Shown: piece by piece, positions 63,801-64,000 of the stretch | Numbering within the stretch: the first letter of the stretch is position 1 | How the letters are laid out: the number at the start of each line of letters is the position of its first letter | Assembly (NCBI GenBank): GCA_033675265.1 | Contig: JAUJYZ010000885.1 | Location: 252,501-316,500 of the forward strand | Direction: 5' to 3' | DNA length: 64,000 nt | From: Actinostola sp. cb2023 | Taxonomy: Eukaryota; Cnidaria; Anthozoa; Actiniaria; Actinostolidae | Made by a program: the position numbers and the translations under genes | Notes under the pieces: model-generated | The model's input: only the letters and a program-made list of their open reading frames with translations | What the model was told of the DNA's origin: nothing | The model's database searches: none

Positions 63801-64000
63801 CTGCCTATTGACACCCCCACCCCCATACCCATACCACTGCCTATTGACACCCCCCATACCACCATACCACTGCCTATTGACACCCCCATACCACACCCCC
63901 ATACCACTGCCTATTGACACCCCCATACCCCCCACTATGCCTATTGACACCCCCATACCACTATGACACCCCCATACCACTGCCTATTGACACCCCCATA
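60822..64000. repeat. 24-bp satellite (acacccccataccactgcctattg), at least 3.2 kb, runs off the window
   Basis: More than 110 copies with length-variable C runs and frequent partial units. It lies in the LRSAM1 intron between the first visible exon (60310-60360) and the unseen LRR exons. Long open frames on both strands are repeat artefacts. The end is not reached. Confidence 0.95.

Noticed and set aside
60803..64000. Many frames reading IPLPIDTP or NRQWYGGV
   Set aside because: Translations of the 24-bp satellite. The frame changes at every length variant, and both strands are equally open.

Overview
This window is eukaryotic DNA from an animal genome. The two long genes are cut into many short exons (30 to about 230 bp) with GT/AG borders and matching codon phases. 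The gaps are filled with minisatellites, microsatellites, hairpin MITEs and tRNA-derived SINE-like sequence. No bacterial or viral gene organisation is seen. The repeat styles and the GPCR suggest a marine invertebrate, perhaps a cnidarian or another early-branching animal. That placement is an inference of low confidence.

Layout. (1) 1-3.8 kb: no gene recognised. (2) 3.86-5.02 kb, + strand: a complete class A (rhodopsin-family) GPCR in one coding exon. (3) 6.9-28.1 kb, - strand: a nearly complete orthologue of PLAA (phospholipase A2-activating protein / Ufd3 / Doa1). I could place 27 exons, about 759 codons, with WD40 propeller, PFU and PUL regions. One short PUL segment is missing, and the last residues are unresolved beside a MITE. 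(4) 28.1-31.8 kb: SINE-like and degenerate repeats. (5) 31,794-38,838: a 7,045-bp foldback-type transposon. It has about 0.4-kb terminal inverted repeats built partly of a 7-bp GC-rich satellite and is flanked by the direct repeat ATTCGAAAT. Inside it are a nested TTAA-flanked element and a 2-kb near-perfect palindrome whose arms each carry a truncated PIF1-like helicase exon. (6) 38.8-42.6 kb: MITEs and relic repeats. (7) 42.6-60.4 kb, - strand, continuing beyond the window: the 3' two-thirds of LRSAM1, an E3 ubiquitin ligase with coiled coil, SAM, PSAP motif and C-terminal RING. Its leucine-rich-repeat exons must lie beyond 64 kb. (8) 60.8-64 kb: a 24-bp satellite in the upstream LRSAM1 intron, running off the edge.

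Both long genes belong to ubiquitin-dependent endolysosomal sorting: PLAA is a ubiquitin-binding p97/VCP cofactor, and LRSAM1 ubiquitinates TSG101. They lie on the same strand about 14 kb apart. Nothing here shows co-regulation, and the pairing may be chance.

The most striking pattern is that many introns of both genes contain large tandem arrays, and three array units carry a duplicated piece of an exon edge with its splice site. These are 29 nt of PLAA exon 2 plus acceptor (about 14 copies), 30 nt of an LRSAM1 exon plus acceptor (about 30 copies), and an LRSAM1 exon end plus donor (about 27 copies). Other arrays begin at or next to a splice site. This creates dozens of decoy splice sites while the recognised exons stay open.
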